From contig NZ_JAPPUX010000004.1 in NCBI RefSeq assembly GCF_026712185.1, positions 248,001 to 312,000 of the forward strand: a stretch of DNA of 64,000 nt. The letters are read 5' to 3'. A model generated the notes under the pieces. The model was not told where the DNA came from. It did no database searches and saw only the letters and a program-made list of their open reading frames with translations. A program made the translations under genes and the position numbers. The stretch is from Nocardioides pini. GTDB taxonomy: Bacteria > Actinomycetota > Actinomycetes > Propionibacteriales > Nocardioidaceae. Every line of letters starts with the position of its first letter. Within the stretch, counting starts at the first letter, position 1. Shown piece after piece: positions 7,753-15,923 of the stretch.

Positions 7753-8731
7753 GCACCGTGGCCGCACGCTCGGCGTCCGCCCGCGAGACGTCGAGGTGGG
7801 TCACGAGGCGTACGGTCCGCGGCCCCACGGCAGCGATGCGCACGCCCTCTGCCGCGGCCCGCTCGACGAACGACGCCGCGTCCGCACGCTCGACCACCAC
7901 GATGTTGGTGTCGACGGACCCCGGGTCGAGCCCCAGCGCCTCACCGAGCAGCCGGGCGTTGGCGTGGTCGTCGGCCAGCCGCTCGACGTGGTGGTCGAGG
8001 GCGTACGCACCGGCCGCCGCGAGCACGCCGACCTGCCGCATGCCGCCGCCCATCCGCTTGCGCCGCACCCGCGCCGCGGCGATGGCGTCGGCCGACCCGA
8101 CCATCAGCGACCCGATCGGCGCACCGAGGCCCTTGGACAGGCAGACCGCGAGCACGTCGGTGACACGACCGTAGTCCGCAAGCGGCGTACCGGTCGCGAC
8201 GTGCGCGTTCCACAGCCGCGCGCCGTCGAGGTGGACCCTGGTGTCGTTGGCCTCGGCCCACGACCGCAGCGCCCGGAGGTCCTCGATCGGCACGACCGTC
8301 CCGCCGGCGAAGTTGTGGGTGTTCTCGACCGACACCGCGGCCGTGCGCACGAAGAACGGCCCCATGTCCGGCGCGTGCATCGCCTCGATCGCCGGGAGGT
8401 CGACCTGGCCGCGCTCCTTCGTCCAGGTGCGCATCGTGAGGCCCGTGATGGCGCCGTGGGCACCGAGCTCCGCGCGTGCGATGTGGGCCGACGACTCGCA
8501 GAGCACCTCCTCGCCGGGCGAGACCACGCTCGCCACGGCGAGCACGTTGGCCATCGAGCCGGTCGGGGTGAAGAGGGCGGCCTCGTGGCCGAACATCCCC
8601 GCGACCCGCTCCTCCAGCGCCGCGACCGTGGGGTCCTCGCCGTAGACGTCGTCACCCACCTCCGCGCGGGCCATCGCCTCGCGCATCGCGTCGGTCGGCC
8701 GGGTCAGGGTGTCGGAGCGCAGGTCGATCAC
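7730..8731 (-). CDS. ltaE: Low-specificity L-threonine aldolase (PLP enzyme)
   Basis: A 333-residue fold-type I PLP enzyme of the beta-eliminating lyase/threonine aldolase family, expected to cleave L-threonine or L-allo-threonine to glycine and acetaldehyde. It begins with the hallmark MIDLRSDT and GDDVYGEDPT. HLDGARLWNA (167-176) contains the PLP-pyridine Asp, and Lys200 in CLSKGLGAPIG is the Schiff-base lysine. Length is normal. The GTG start follows TAGGTT by 6 nt. It is convergent with, and overlaps, the zinc-ribbon gene. Stereospecificity cannot be read from sequence. Confidence 0.93.
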   Translation of the reverse strand: MIDLRSDTLTRPTDAMREAMARAEVGDDVYGEDPTVAALEERVAGMFGHEAALFTPTGSMANVLAVASVVSPGEEVLCESSAHIARAELGAHGAITGLTMRTWTKERGQVDLPAIEAMHAPDMGPFFVRTAAVSVENTHNFAGGTVVPIEDLRALRSWAEANDTRVHLDGARLWNAHVATGTPLADYGRVTDVLAVCLSKGLGAPIGSLMVGSADAIAAARVRRKRMGGGMRQVGVLAAAGAYALDHHVERLADDHANARLLGEALGLDPGSVDTNIVVVERADAASFVERAAAEGVRIAAVGPRTVRLVTHLDVSRADAERAATVLSRLAAP

Positions 8732-8737
8732 GGGGCG

Positions 8738-8743
8738 AACCTA
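8738..8743 (-). promoter_or_regulatory. Leaderless -10 element for threonine aldolase
   Basis: TAGGTT on the minus strand, 6 nt before GTG 8731. Confidence 0.6.
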
Positions 8744-8768
8744 CAAGGCGCGTCCGGGTCGCCCCCGA

Positions 8769-8783
8769 GCGGTGGCCCACCGC
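8769..8783 (-). terminator. Possible hairpin after the membrane/Asp-box gene
   Basis: GCGGTGG and CCACCGC separated by one base allow a short GC stem 13 nt beyond the stop of the minus-strand gene at 8796. Confidence 0.3.
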
Positions 8784-8795
8784 GCGTGGTGCAGG

Positions 8796-9968
8796 TCAGG
8801 GACACACGTCGTACGTGGTGGGCGGGCCGTTGAGGGGATTCGGGGTGACAGTGCGCTGCGCCGGAGACGGACAGCCCGGGGTGGGCGTCTCCGCCGGGAC
8901 CGAGGGGTCCGGGTCCTCCGGCGACCGCGGGGCGTCGAGCTCGGTGACGACCGGTGGCGGGGGACGATCCCGATCGACCAGCTCCCCGAGCGTGTCGATC
9001 GTCAGGATCGTCCAGGTCCCGTCATGGTTGCGTCGCCAGACACCGCCACGCTCCAGCGAGGCGACCACCTGCACGACTCCGTCCATGTCGACCGCGGCGA
9101 GGTCGGTGGCCCTCACCGGTAGCGGGTTCCCGCACTCCTCGTCGCCCTCCTCCTCGATGATGGCGTCCCGGTCCGCTCCCGTCAGGGCGCCCTCCCGGTC
9201 CCAGCTGCGACCGCCGTCGGACGAGTAATCCACTGCGTCGCCGCCGACGATCCGCCAGCACCGGTCCTCGACGCAAACCCGCTGCTGGTCGCCCGCATAG
9301 TCCCGCTCGCCACTGACGGACACGGCGGGTCTGTCGAACCTGCCCCGGCCGTCGATGGTGACCCAGCCGGACTCGTCGTACGCCGCAAGTCGCGTCTCTT
9401 CCCCGTGCGGCGCCCCTGGGAAGTCGCCAACGACGACCGCCACCTCGGTGAAGCCACGCCACTCGTCGCAGGAGGTGGCACTCGTGGCGAGAACTCCTAC
9501 TGGCAGGAGCGCGATGCCCAGGGCAACCGACACGGTGCGCCGCCAGTCGGCACCGTGGTCGAGCGCCGCTGCTCGATGGATCTGCCACGCGCCGTACAGC
9601 GCGGGGAGGGCGAACAGGTCGGTGACATCAGCGCGGATCATCGTCGGTGTACCGAACAGGCTCCACACGTCGCTCGTCACTGCGGCGCCGACCGCCGACG
9701 TCTTGCAGAACGCAAAGCCGATTCCCGTCGCTGCCAGCGCCAGCGCTGCCGCGTGAGGTGCGCGCAGCAGCGTCAGCAGCACCCCGAGGAGCAGCGGCGC
9801 GATGACCAGGCCCGCGACGTCGCTCAGCTTGCCCGTCACGAACCCGGGCCATGCCTCCTTGAGCACGTGGTCGTTGACGACGAGCACGACGAGCGCGAGC
9901 ACCGCACCCGGGTGCGCGAGCGCCCGCAAGGATGTCCTGACGTCCCCCATGGCGAGAGCATGGGGCAC
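8796..9968 (-). CDS. Membrane protein with C-terminal Asp-box-like region, unknown function
   Basis: A 390-residue protein (384 if the ATG at 9950 is used) not recognised as a named family. The first half is hydrophobic with about four or five membrane segments and charged turns such as KLSDVAGL. The second half looks extracytoplasmic and beta-rich: it has an Asp-box-like SSDGGRSWDR, two further Gly/Trp segments (GGVWRRNHDGTW, GWVTIDGRGRF) and several Cys residues. It ends in a Pro-rich tail. A partial beta-propeller fused to a membrane domain is a reasonable guess. No operon partner is evident. Confidence 0.6.
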   Translation of the reverse strand: MPHALAMGDVRTSLRALAHPGAVLALVVLVVNDHVLKEAWPGFVTGKLSDVAGLVIAPLLLGVLLTLLRAPHAAALALAATGIGFAFCKTSAVGAAVTSDVWSLFGTPTMIRADVTDLFALPALYGAWQIHRAAALDHGADWRRTVSVALGIALLPVGVLATSATSCDEWRGFTEVAVVVGDFPGAPHGEETRLAAYDESGWVTIDGRGRFDRPAVSVSGERDYAGDQQRVCVEDRCWRIVGGDAVDYSSDGGRSWDREGALTGADRDAIIEEEGDEECGNPLPVRATDLAAVDMDGVVQVVASLERGGVWRRNHDGTWTILTIDTLGELVDRDRPPPPVVTELDAPRSPEDPDPSVPAETPTPGCPSPAQRTVTPNPLNGPPTTYDVCP

Positions 9969-10108
9969 GCAGACGTGGAGCGGACCACGACCTGCTCACG
10001 ATCAGGTCACGAATCGGCACCTTCGCTCACCGTCGGTGCCCCACCCACCTTCCGAACCGGCAGAACGTCGTTCACGCACCACCCGTCGGCGAGTTGCGCA
10101 CGACACTC

Positions 10109-10172
10109 CCACCGAGCGGTGCATCAGCCACATCTCGGGCACCCCGGATGTGGCTCACGCACCGCTCGGTGG
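10109..10172. repeat. Long near-perfect inverted repeat
   Basis: The arms 10109-10134 and 10147-10172 match over 26 bp with two mismatches, and pairing partly continues toward a tiny loop, giving a stem of up to about 31 bp. It lies between the 3' end of the DAHP synthase gene and the membrane-protein gene, both on the minus strand. It could terminate the former transcript. Its length and sequence, much longer than a normal terminator, suggest a dispersed palindromic element. A degenerate relative may lie at about 10073-10095. Confidence 0.7.
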
Positions 10173-10177
10173 ACGGA

Positions 10178-11515
10178 TCAGGCCTTGCGCAGCATCTCCG
10201 CGACGAGGAAGGAGAGCTCGAGGGACTGGACCCGGTTGAGGCGGGGGTCGCAGACGGACTCGTAGCGGTGGGCCAGACCGACCTCGTCGATCTCCTCGCC
10301 ACCGCCGACGCACTCGGTGACGTCGTCACCGGTGAGCTCCACGTGGACGCCGCCCGGCCAGGTGCCGAGGCCGCGGTGCACGTCGAAGAAGCCCTGGACC
10401 TCGTCGATGACGTCGTCGAAGCGGCGGGTCTTGTAGCCCGAGGACGCCTCGAAGGTGTTGCCGTGCATCGGGTCGCAGACCCACGCCACGTTGAGGCCCT
10501 CCGCGGTGACCTTCTCCACGAGGGCGGGCAGGCCGTCGCGGATCTTGCCGGCGCCGAAGCGGGTGATGAACGTGAGGCGGCCCGGGGTGTTGTCGGGGTT
10601 CAGCCGCGCGGCGTAGGCCAGCGCGTCGTCGGGCGACGTCGTGGGGCCGAGCTTGATGCCGATCGGGTTCTTGATCTTCGACAGCAGCTCGACGTGGGCC
10701 CCGTCGAGCTGACGGGTGCGCTCACCGATCCACACGAAGTGGGCGGACACGTTGTAGGGCAGGTCCGTGCGCGAGTCGATGCGGGTCAGCGAGTGCTCGT
10801 ACTCCAGCAGCAGGGCCTCGTGGCTGGAGTGGAAGTCGACACGGTGGAACTCGTCGGGGTCGGCGCCGATCGCCTTCATGAAGGTCAGCGCGCGCTCGAT
10901 CTCGTCGGCCATCGCCTCGTAGCGCTGCCCGAACGGCGAGGACTGCACGAAGTCGGTGTTCCAGGTGTGGACCTGGCGCAGGTCGGCGTAGCCACCGGTG
11001 ACGAACGCGCGGACCAGGTTGAGCGTGGCCGCGGAGGAGTTGTAGACCTCGACGAGCCGCTGCGGGTCCGGGATGCGCGCCTCGGGCGTGAAGTCGTAGC
11101 CGTTGACCGCGTCACCGCGGTAGGCCGGGAGGGTGACGCCGTCGCGGGTCTCGAGGTCGGAGCTGCGCGGCTTGGCGTACTGGCCGGCGAGCCGGCCGAG
11201 CTTCACGACGGGCACCGAGGCGGCGTACGTCAGGACGACCGCCATCTGCAGCAGGACGCGCAGCTTGTTGCGGACGTTGTCGGCGGTGACGCCGGCGAAG
11301 GTCTCGGCGCAGTCACCGCCCTGGAGCAGGAACGCCTCCCCGCGACTGACGGCCGCGATCTTGTCGGTGAGGTCGTCGCACTCACCCGCGAAGACGAGCG
11401 GCGGCGCGGTCCTCAGCCGGGCGACCGCGGCGTCGACCGCGCCGGAGTCGGGATAGGTCGGCTGCTGCAACGGCTCGAGGGCGTGCAACTGCTCGAGGGT
11501 GGGGATGGCGCTCAC
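10178..11515 (-). CDS. aroG: 3-deoxy-D-arabino-heptulosonate 7-phosphate synthase, class II
   Basis: A 445-residue class II (plant/actinobacterial type) DAHP synthase, which condenses phosphoenolpyruvate and erythrose 4-phosphate as the first step of the shikimate pathway. The metal-ligand motif QGGDCAETF (Cys69) is intact, as are DPMHGNT and the C-terminal HVELTGDDVTEC motif. The start is GTG 11515, 6 nt after TACCCT; the reading upstream of it is not needed by the family length. Its placement near an Rv2175c-like gene and a PknL-position kinase mirrors Rv2178c of M. tuberculosis. Confidence 0.95.
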   Translation of the reverse strand: MSAIPTLEQLHALEPLQQPTYPDSGAVDAAVARLRTAPPLVFAGECDDLTDKIAAVSRGEAFLLQGGDCAETFAGVTADNVRNKLRVLLQMAVVLTYAASVPVVKLGRLAGQYAKPRSSDLETRDGVTLPAYRGDAVNGYDFTPEARIPDPQRLVEVYNSSAATLNLVRAFVTGGYADLRQVHTWNTDFVQSSPFGQRYEAMADEIERALTFMKAIGADPDEFHRVDFHSSHEALLLEYEHSLTRIDSRTDLPYNVSAHFVWIGERTRQLDGAHVELLSKIKNPIGIKLGPTTSPDDALAYAARLNPDNTPGRLTFITRFGAGKIRDGLPALVEKVTAEGLNVAWVCDPMHGNTFEASSGYKTRRFDDVIDEVQGFFDVHRGLGTWPGGVHVELTGDDVTECVGGGEEIDEVGLAHRYESVCDPRLNRVQSLELSFLVAEMLRKA

Positions 11516-11521
11516 CTCACA

Positions 11522-11527
11522 AGGGTA
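11522..11527 (-). promoter_or_regulatory. Leaderless -10 element for aroG
   Basis: TACCCT on the minus strand, 6 nt before GTG 11515. Confidence 0.6.
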
Positions 11528-11602
11528 CGGCGCGCGGGTCGCGGCCCCCGAACCGTGACCGACCCCTGAACGCGTGACGCCGCCCACGCCTCGCGCGACT
11601 GC

Positions 11603-12988
11603 TCAGCCTCGCGGCGCGAGCACTCCCTCGGCGTCGTCCACGCGCAGGCCACCGGAACGGGTGCGGCTGGCGGCGAGGGTGCCGGTGACGACGGAGGCGT
11701 CGGGGTAGCTGATGTGGCCGGGCGCCCCCTGCCGCGACGTGGTCCACAGCCGGTCCTCGAACCCGATCTCCCCGCGGAACTGGTGGTTCTCCAGCACCAG
11801 CCGGTCGGCAGTGGCCTGGCCCAGGACGTACGACGCCTCGCCGCGGTAGAGGAGCGAGCCGTGGGACACCTGCAGGACGCCGTCGCGCACGTGGACCGTC
11901 TGGTCGTGCACCTCCCCGCTCAGGTAGACGTCGACGCCGCCGTCGACCATCGCCTTCCACAGGGCCGAGCGCGCGCCCTTCTCGTAGACGAGGTTGCTGG
12001 AGTTGCGGACGCGCACCTTCGGGGTCATGGGGACGTGGCCCTGGACCATCACCCACGGCACGTCGTCCTTGCGGGCCTGGCGCAGGACCCGCTGGAGCCA
12101 GCGCAGCTGCGCCCGGTCGACGGACATGTGCACGTCACCCCCGCGGCGTTCGAAGACGTCGATCGTCACGAGCAGGACGTCGGGGTCGAGGCGTACGGCG
12201 TAGGCGGTGCGGCGGGCCTGTCCGGCGGGCCGGTCGGTGAACCGGGGCCGTCCGTCCTCCCCCGTCAGCATGTGGTCGGCGTAGATGCGCTTGAACTCGG
12301 GCACGTGGCGACGCTTGAAGTCGATCCACGGGTCGTTGCGGGCCTGCCACGGGTCGTCGCCGATCTCGTGGTCGCCGAGCGCGGGATAGGTGGTGAGGCC
12401 GCGGGTCTCGAACCGCTCGCGCCAGGCGGGGTAGTAGACGTCCGCGGCCCGGCGCCAGGCCCGCAGGCGCTGGGACTGGGTCCGCACCGGCCCGAAGACA
12501 CCGGTGCGCGCGTCGTCGCGGCCCCAGCGTCCCTCGACGAGGTCGCCCGCCACCAGGACGTCGTCGGTGCCGTGCGAGGCCATCTCGTCGATCACGTGGT
12601 CGAGGGCCGCGTCGTAGTCGTCGTTGGTGGAGTTCGCGACCTCGCCCGTGCGCCGGTCGATGTACTGCGTGCGGCCGTCGGCGGTGAGGTCGGCGACGTC
12701 CTGGTTGAGGAAGTCCGGGGCGGACACGAACCGGTAGGCCCCGGACAGCTCGGGCGCGGTGGGCACGGACGGCCGGTCGCGCGGCCCGCGCTCGGCGGCT
12801 GGTGTGGTCGAGCGGCCCTGGGAGGAGGCGTCGCCGGTGGGCTCGACCGGCGGCGCGGTGAACGTCAGGGCCGGCGGGTCCGAGTCCGGTACGGCGCTCG
12901 CGGAGGGCGCCGAGGGGGTGACCGCCGAGCAGCCGATCGCGCCCGCCACCAGCAGCGCCAGCACGGGTCCCAGAGGTGGTTTGGTCAC
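11603..12988 (-). CDS. Lipoprotein metallophosphoesterase (calcineurin-like)
   Basis: A 461-residue exported phosphoesterase. The N-terminus is a lipoprotein signal (hydrophobic LALLVAGAIGC, with Cys20 as lipidation site), followed by a Ser/Pro/Thr-rich linker to about residue 90. The metal-binding motifs of the calcineurin-like fold occur in order: VSAPDFL (degenerate first motif), VAGDLVEGRWG, ALGDHEIGDD, MVQGHVP and SGEVHDQTVH. Substrate is unknown. The start GTG 12988 follows TACGGT by 7 nt; a long open frame upstream runs antisense to the permease region and is not used. Confidence 0.83.
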   Translation of the reverse strand: MTKPPLGPVLALLVAGAIGCSAVTPSAPSASAVPDSDPPALTFTAPPVEPTGDASSQGRSTTPAAERGPRDRPSVPTAPELSGAYRFVSAPDFLNQDVADLTADGRTQYIDRRTGEVANSTNDDYDAALDHVIDEMASHGTDDVLVAGDLVEGRWGRDDARTGVFGPVRTQSQRLRAWRRAADVYYPAWRERFETRGLTTYPALGDHEIGDDPWQARNDPWIDFKRRHVPEFKRIYADHMLTGEDGRPRFTDRPAGQARRTAYAVRLDPDVLLVTIDVFERRGGDVHMSVDRAQLRWLQRVLRQARKDDVPWVMVQGHVPMTPKVRVRNSSNLVYEKGARSALWKAMVDGGVDVYLSGEVHDQTVHVRDGVLQVSHGSLLYRGEASYVLGQATADRLVLENHQFRGEIGFEDRLWTTSRQGAPGHISYPDASVVTGTLAASRTRSGGLRVDDAEGVLAPRG

Positions 12989-12995
12989 CCGCCCC

Positions 12996-13001
12996 ACCGT
13001 A
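12996..13001 (-). promoter_or_regulatory. Leaderless -10 element for the phosphoesterase
   Basis: TACGGT on the minus strand, 7 nt before GTG 12988. Confidence 0.55.
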
Positions 13002-13053
13002 GACGCCACGTCCCACGCGCGGGACCGGAACCCCTCCGTGTCGGCGGGAGACC

Positions 13054-14502
13054 TCACTCCTCGAGGTGGTCGATGTCGCGGAAGCCGGTCTTCTTGGCGC
13101 GCACGCCGCGGTTGGTGAGCCAGGTCAGCGCCCAGAGGACCACGCCGATGGCGAGCAGGCCCGCGGCGATCTTGTACTGGATCATGTCGGCCTCGAGCCG
13201 CGCCCACGGCCCGAGGAGGTAGGCGCAGCAGACGGCGCCCACGACCGGGAGCAACGACGGTGCGCGGAAGGCTCCTTCGGGGGTGGGGTCGCGCCGCAGG
13301 ATCAGGCAGGCGATGTTGACGATGGTGAACACCGCCAGCAGCAGCAGGGCCGTGGTCCCCGAGAGCGCGCCGACCACCGACGACTCCGAGTCGAGGGTGA
13401 CGACGGTGATCAGGCCGAGCGCGAGCAGGGTGGTGAAGAGGATCGCGGTCCACGGCGAGCGCCGGCCCGGCAGCACCTTGCCGAGCGAGCGCGGCAGCAC
13501 GTCCTGCTGGGCCATGCCGTAGATGAGCCGGCTCGCCATGAGCATGTTGATCAGAGCCGTGTTGGCGACCGCGAAGACCGTGAGGAACGGGAAGACGTCG
13601 TCGATCGGCAGGTCGGGCGCCCCGATCTTGACGACGTCCAGCAGGATCCCGGCCTCCGCGTTGGTGGGCTCGGCGATCTGCCCGGCGGGGATGACCGCGA
13701 CGACCGAGATCGCGACGAGCATGTAGATGAGGACGGCGATGCCGAGGCCGGTCAGCATCGTGCGGGGGAAGATGCGCAGCGGGTCCTGGGTCTCCTCGAC
13801 CATGTTGACCGAGTCCTCGAAGCCCACCATCGAGAAGAACGCGATGGCGGTGGCGATGGTGACCGCCATGAATAGGCCCTTGTCGTCCGGGCTCTCGAAG
13901 ACGGTGATGCGCGCCAGGTCACCGTCACCTCGCGCGATCACCCAGATGCCGATGCCGATGACGAGGGCGAGGGCCGTCATCTCCACGAGCGTCAGCACGA
14001 CGTTGAACTTGACGCTCTCGCCGACGCCGCGGAGGTTGATGGCCGCCAGCACCAGCATGAAGACGAGCGCGGTCACCAAGGTGGTGGTCGTGCTCGGGTC
14101 GTCGTTGCCGAAGCCGATGAGCAGGTTGGCCGCGAGCAGGTTGGACGACGTCGAGGCGCTCGTGATGCCCGAGCAGACCACGGTGAAGGCCACGAGGAAG
14201 GTGACGAAGTGGATGCCGAACGCCTTGTGGGTGTAGAGCGCGGCGCCGGCGGCCTGGGGGTACTTGGTGACGAGCTCGAGGTAGCTGAAGGCGGTGACGG
14301 TCGCGACCGCGAAGGCCACCAGGAACGGCAGCCACGCGATGCCGCCCACCTGGCCGGCAAGCTTGCCGGTGACGGCGTACACCCCGGCACCGAGGATGTC
14401 GCCGACGATGAACAGGAGCAGAAGCTTGGGGCCCAGCACCCGCTTGAGGTCGGCGTCCTCCGGACCGTTGACATCCTGGTCCGTGGTTTCGGTCGCGCTC
14501 AT
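13054..14502 (-). CDS. APC-family amino acid permease
   Basis: A 482-residue integral membrane protein with about 12 hydrophobic segments. The first helix carries the APC substrate-site pattern GDILGAGVYAVTGKLAG, and helix 6 has AIAFFSMVGFEDSVNMVEET, typical of the basic/neutral amino acid branch. It is expected to import amino acids or polyamines; the exact substrate is not determined. The ATG at 14502 has GGGGAG 6 nt upstream; 60 further in-frame codons upstream lack a site. It is divergent from the phosphofructokinase gene across 193 nt. Confidence 0.92.
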   Translation of the reverse strand: MSATETTDQDVNGPEDADLKRVLGPKLLLLFIVGDILGAGVYAVTGKLAGQVGGIAWLPFLVAFAVATVTAFSYLELVTKYPQAAGAALYTHKAFGIHFVTFLVAFTVVCSGITSASTSSNLLAANLLIGFGNDDPSTTTTLVTALVFMLVLAAINLRGVGESVKFNVVLTLVEMTALALVIGIGIWVIARGDGDLARITVFESPDDKGLFMAVTIATAIAFFSMVGFEDSVNMVEETQDPLRIFPRTMLTGLGIAVLIYMLVAISVVAVIPAGQIAEPTNAEAGILLDVVKIGAPDLPIDDVFPFLTVFAVANTALINMLMASRLIYGMAQQDVLPRSLGKVLPGRRSPWTAILFTTLLALGLITVVTLDSESSVVGALSGTTALLLLAVFTIVNIACLILRRDPTPEGAFRAPSLLPVVGAVCCAYLLGPWARLEADMIQYKIAAGLLAIGVVLWALTWLTNRGVRAKKTGFRDIDHLEE

Positions 14503-14683
14503 CGAGACTCCCCTCATCAGCCCGTGCCGTGCACGGTTTCCCACACAATGACCCTGCAGAGGGGGTGTGGCAACCACCCCCGCCCCGGGACAACGTCGTG
14601 TCGGCCTCCGGGTCACGCCGAGGACACCCCGTCCTCCCCGGAAGGGTGAGGGAACCGCACTTCCCGGCTTAGATCGTTCCAAC

Positions 14684-14689
14684 TACCCT
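14684..14689 (+). promoter_or_regulatory. Leaderless -10 element for phosphofructokinase
   Basis: TACCCT, then 6 nt, then ATG 14696; no Shine-Dalgarno. Confidence 0.6.
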
Positions 14690-14695
14690 TCCCCC

Positions 14696-15892
14696 ATGCC
14701 GAAGCGTGTTGCGATCCTGACTGCGGGCGGTTACGCCCCGTGCCTCTCGTCCGCGGTGGGCGCCCTCATCGAGACGTACGACGCCGTCGACCCCGACATC
14801 GAGCTCATCGCCTACCGGCACGGCTACCACGGCCTGCTGACCGGCAACAGCATCACCATCGGCCCCGAGGAGCGGGCGGGCGCCAAGCTCCTGCACCGCT
14901 ACGGCGGCAGCCCGATCGGCAACAGTCGGGTGAAGCTGACCAACGACGACGACTGCCGACGCCGCGGTCTGATCGGCCGAGGTGACACCGCGCTCGAGGT
15001 GGCCGCTGCGGGCCTGCAGGCCGATCGGGTGGACATCCTGCACACCATCGGCGGGGACGACACCAACACGGCGGCGGCCGACCTGGCGGCGTACCTCGCC
15101 ACCCAGGGCTCCGAGCTGACCGTCGTCGGGCTCCCCAAGACCATCGACAACGACATCGTGCCGATCCGGCAGAGCCTCGGCGCGCAGACGGCGGCCCAGC
15201 AGGCCTCCAGGTTCGCGCAGAACGTGCTCGCCGAGCACGGCTCCAACCCCCGGATGCTCATCGTGCACGAGGTGATGGGGCGGGCCAGCGGCTGGCTGAC
15301 CGCAGCCGCGGCGCGCGACTACATGGCGTGGCACGCCGAGCAGGAGTGGCTCCCCGGCATCGGCCTCGACGGGCGGAAGTGGGCGATCCACGCGATCTAC
15401 GTGCCCGAGCTGCCGATCGACCTGGCGGCCGAGGCGGACCGGCTGCGGGAGGTGATGGACGAGATCGGCTGCGTCAACATCTTCCTCGCCGAGGGGGCAG
15501 GCGTCGACGACATCGTCGCCCACCTCGAGGCGCTGGGCGAGACCGTGACCCGCGACCCGTTCGGGCACGTCCAGATCGACACGATCAACCCTGGCCGGTA
15601 CTTCGCGGACCGCTTCGCCGAGGCCATCGGCGCCGAGAAGAAGATGGTGCAGAAGTCGGGCTACTTCTCCCGCTCGGCACCCGCCAACGAGACCGACCGC
15701 GCCCTCATCCGCGAGATGGCCGAGCTCGCCGTCGCCTGCGCCCTCGACGGCACGCCGGGGGTGATCGGCCACGACGAGGAGAACGGCGACGAGCTGCGCG
15801 CGATCGAGTTCGAGCGCATCGCCGGGCACAAGCCGTTCGACGCCGAGCAGGAGTGGTTCACCGACCTGCTCGGCCGGATCGGCCAGGTCTGA
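14696..15892 (+). CDS. pfp: 6-phosphofructokinase, PPi-type active site
   Basis: A 398-residue phosphofructokinase converting fructose 6-phosphate to the 1,6-bisphosphate. Two positions that separate PPi- from ATP-dependent enzymes have the PPi form: GGDDTN at 119-124 (Asp rather than Gly after GGD) and PKTIDND at 147-153 (Lys rather than Gly before TIDND). The TIDND base and HEVMGR motif are intact. PPi use would make the step reversible; it is inferred from these residues. Length fits the group of about 400 residues found in actinobacteria. Confidence 0.92.
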   Translation: MPKRVAILTAGGYAPCLSSAVGALIETYDAVDPDIELIAYRHGYHGLLTGNSITIGPEERAGAKLLHRYGGSPIGNSRVKLTNDDDCRRRGLIGRGDTALEVAAAGLQADRVDILHTIGGDDTNTAAADLAAYLATQGSELTVVGLPKTIDNDIVPIRQSLGAQTAAQQASRFAQNVLAEHGSNPRMLIVHEVMGRASGWLTAAAARDYMAWHAEQEWLPGIGLDGRKWAIHAIYVPELPIDLAAEADRLREVMDEIGCVNIFLAEGAGVDDIVAHLEALGETVTRDPFGHVQIDTINPGRYFADRFAEAIGAEKKMVQKSGYFSRSAPANETDRALIREMAELAVACALDGTPGVIGHDEENGDELRAIEFERIAGHKPFDAEQEWFTDLLGRIGQV

Positions 15893-15923
15893 GGGACCTC
15901 GCGCTGCTGTCACGCCGCCAGCC

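Noticed and set aside
10094-11569. 491-codon open frame on the plus strand opposite aroG.
   Set aside because: aroG has complete catalytic motifs; the antisense product has no recognisable domain.
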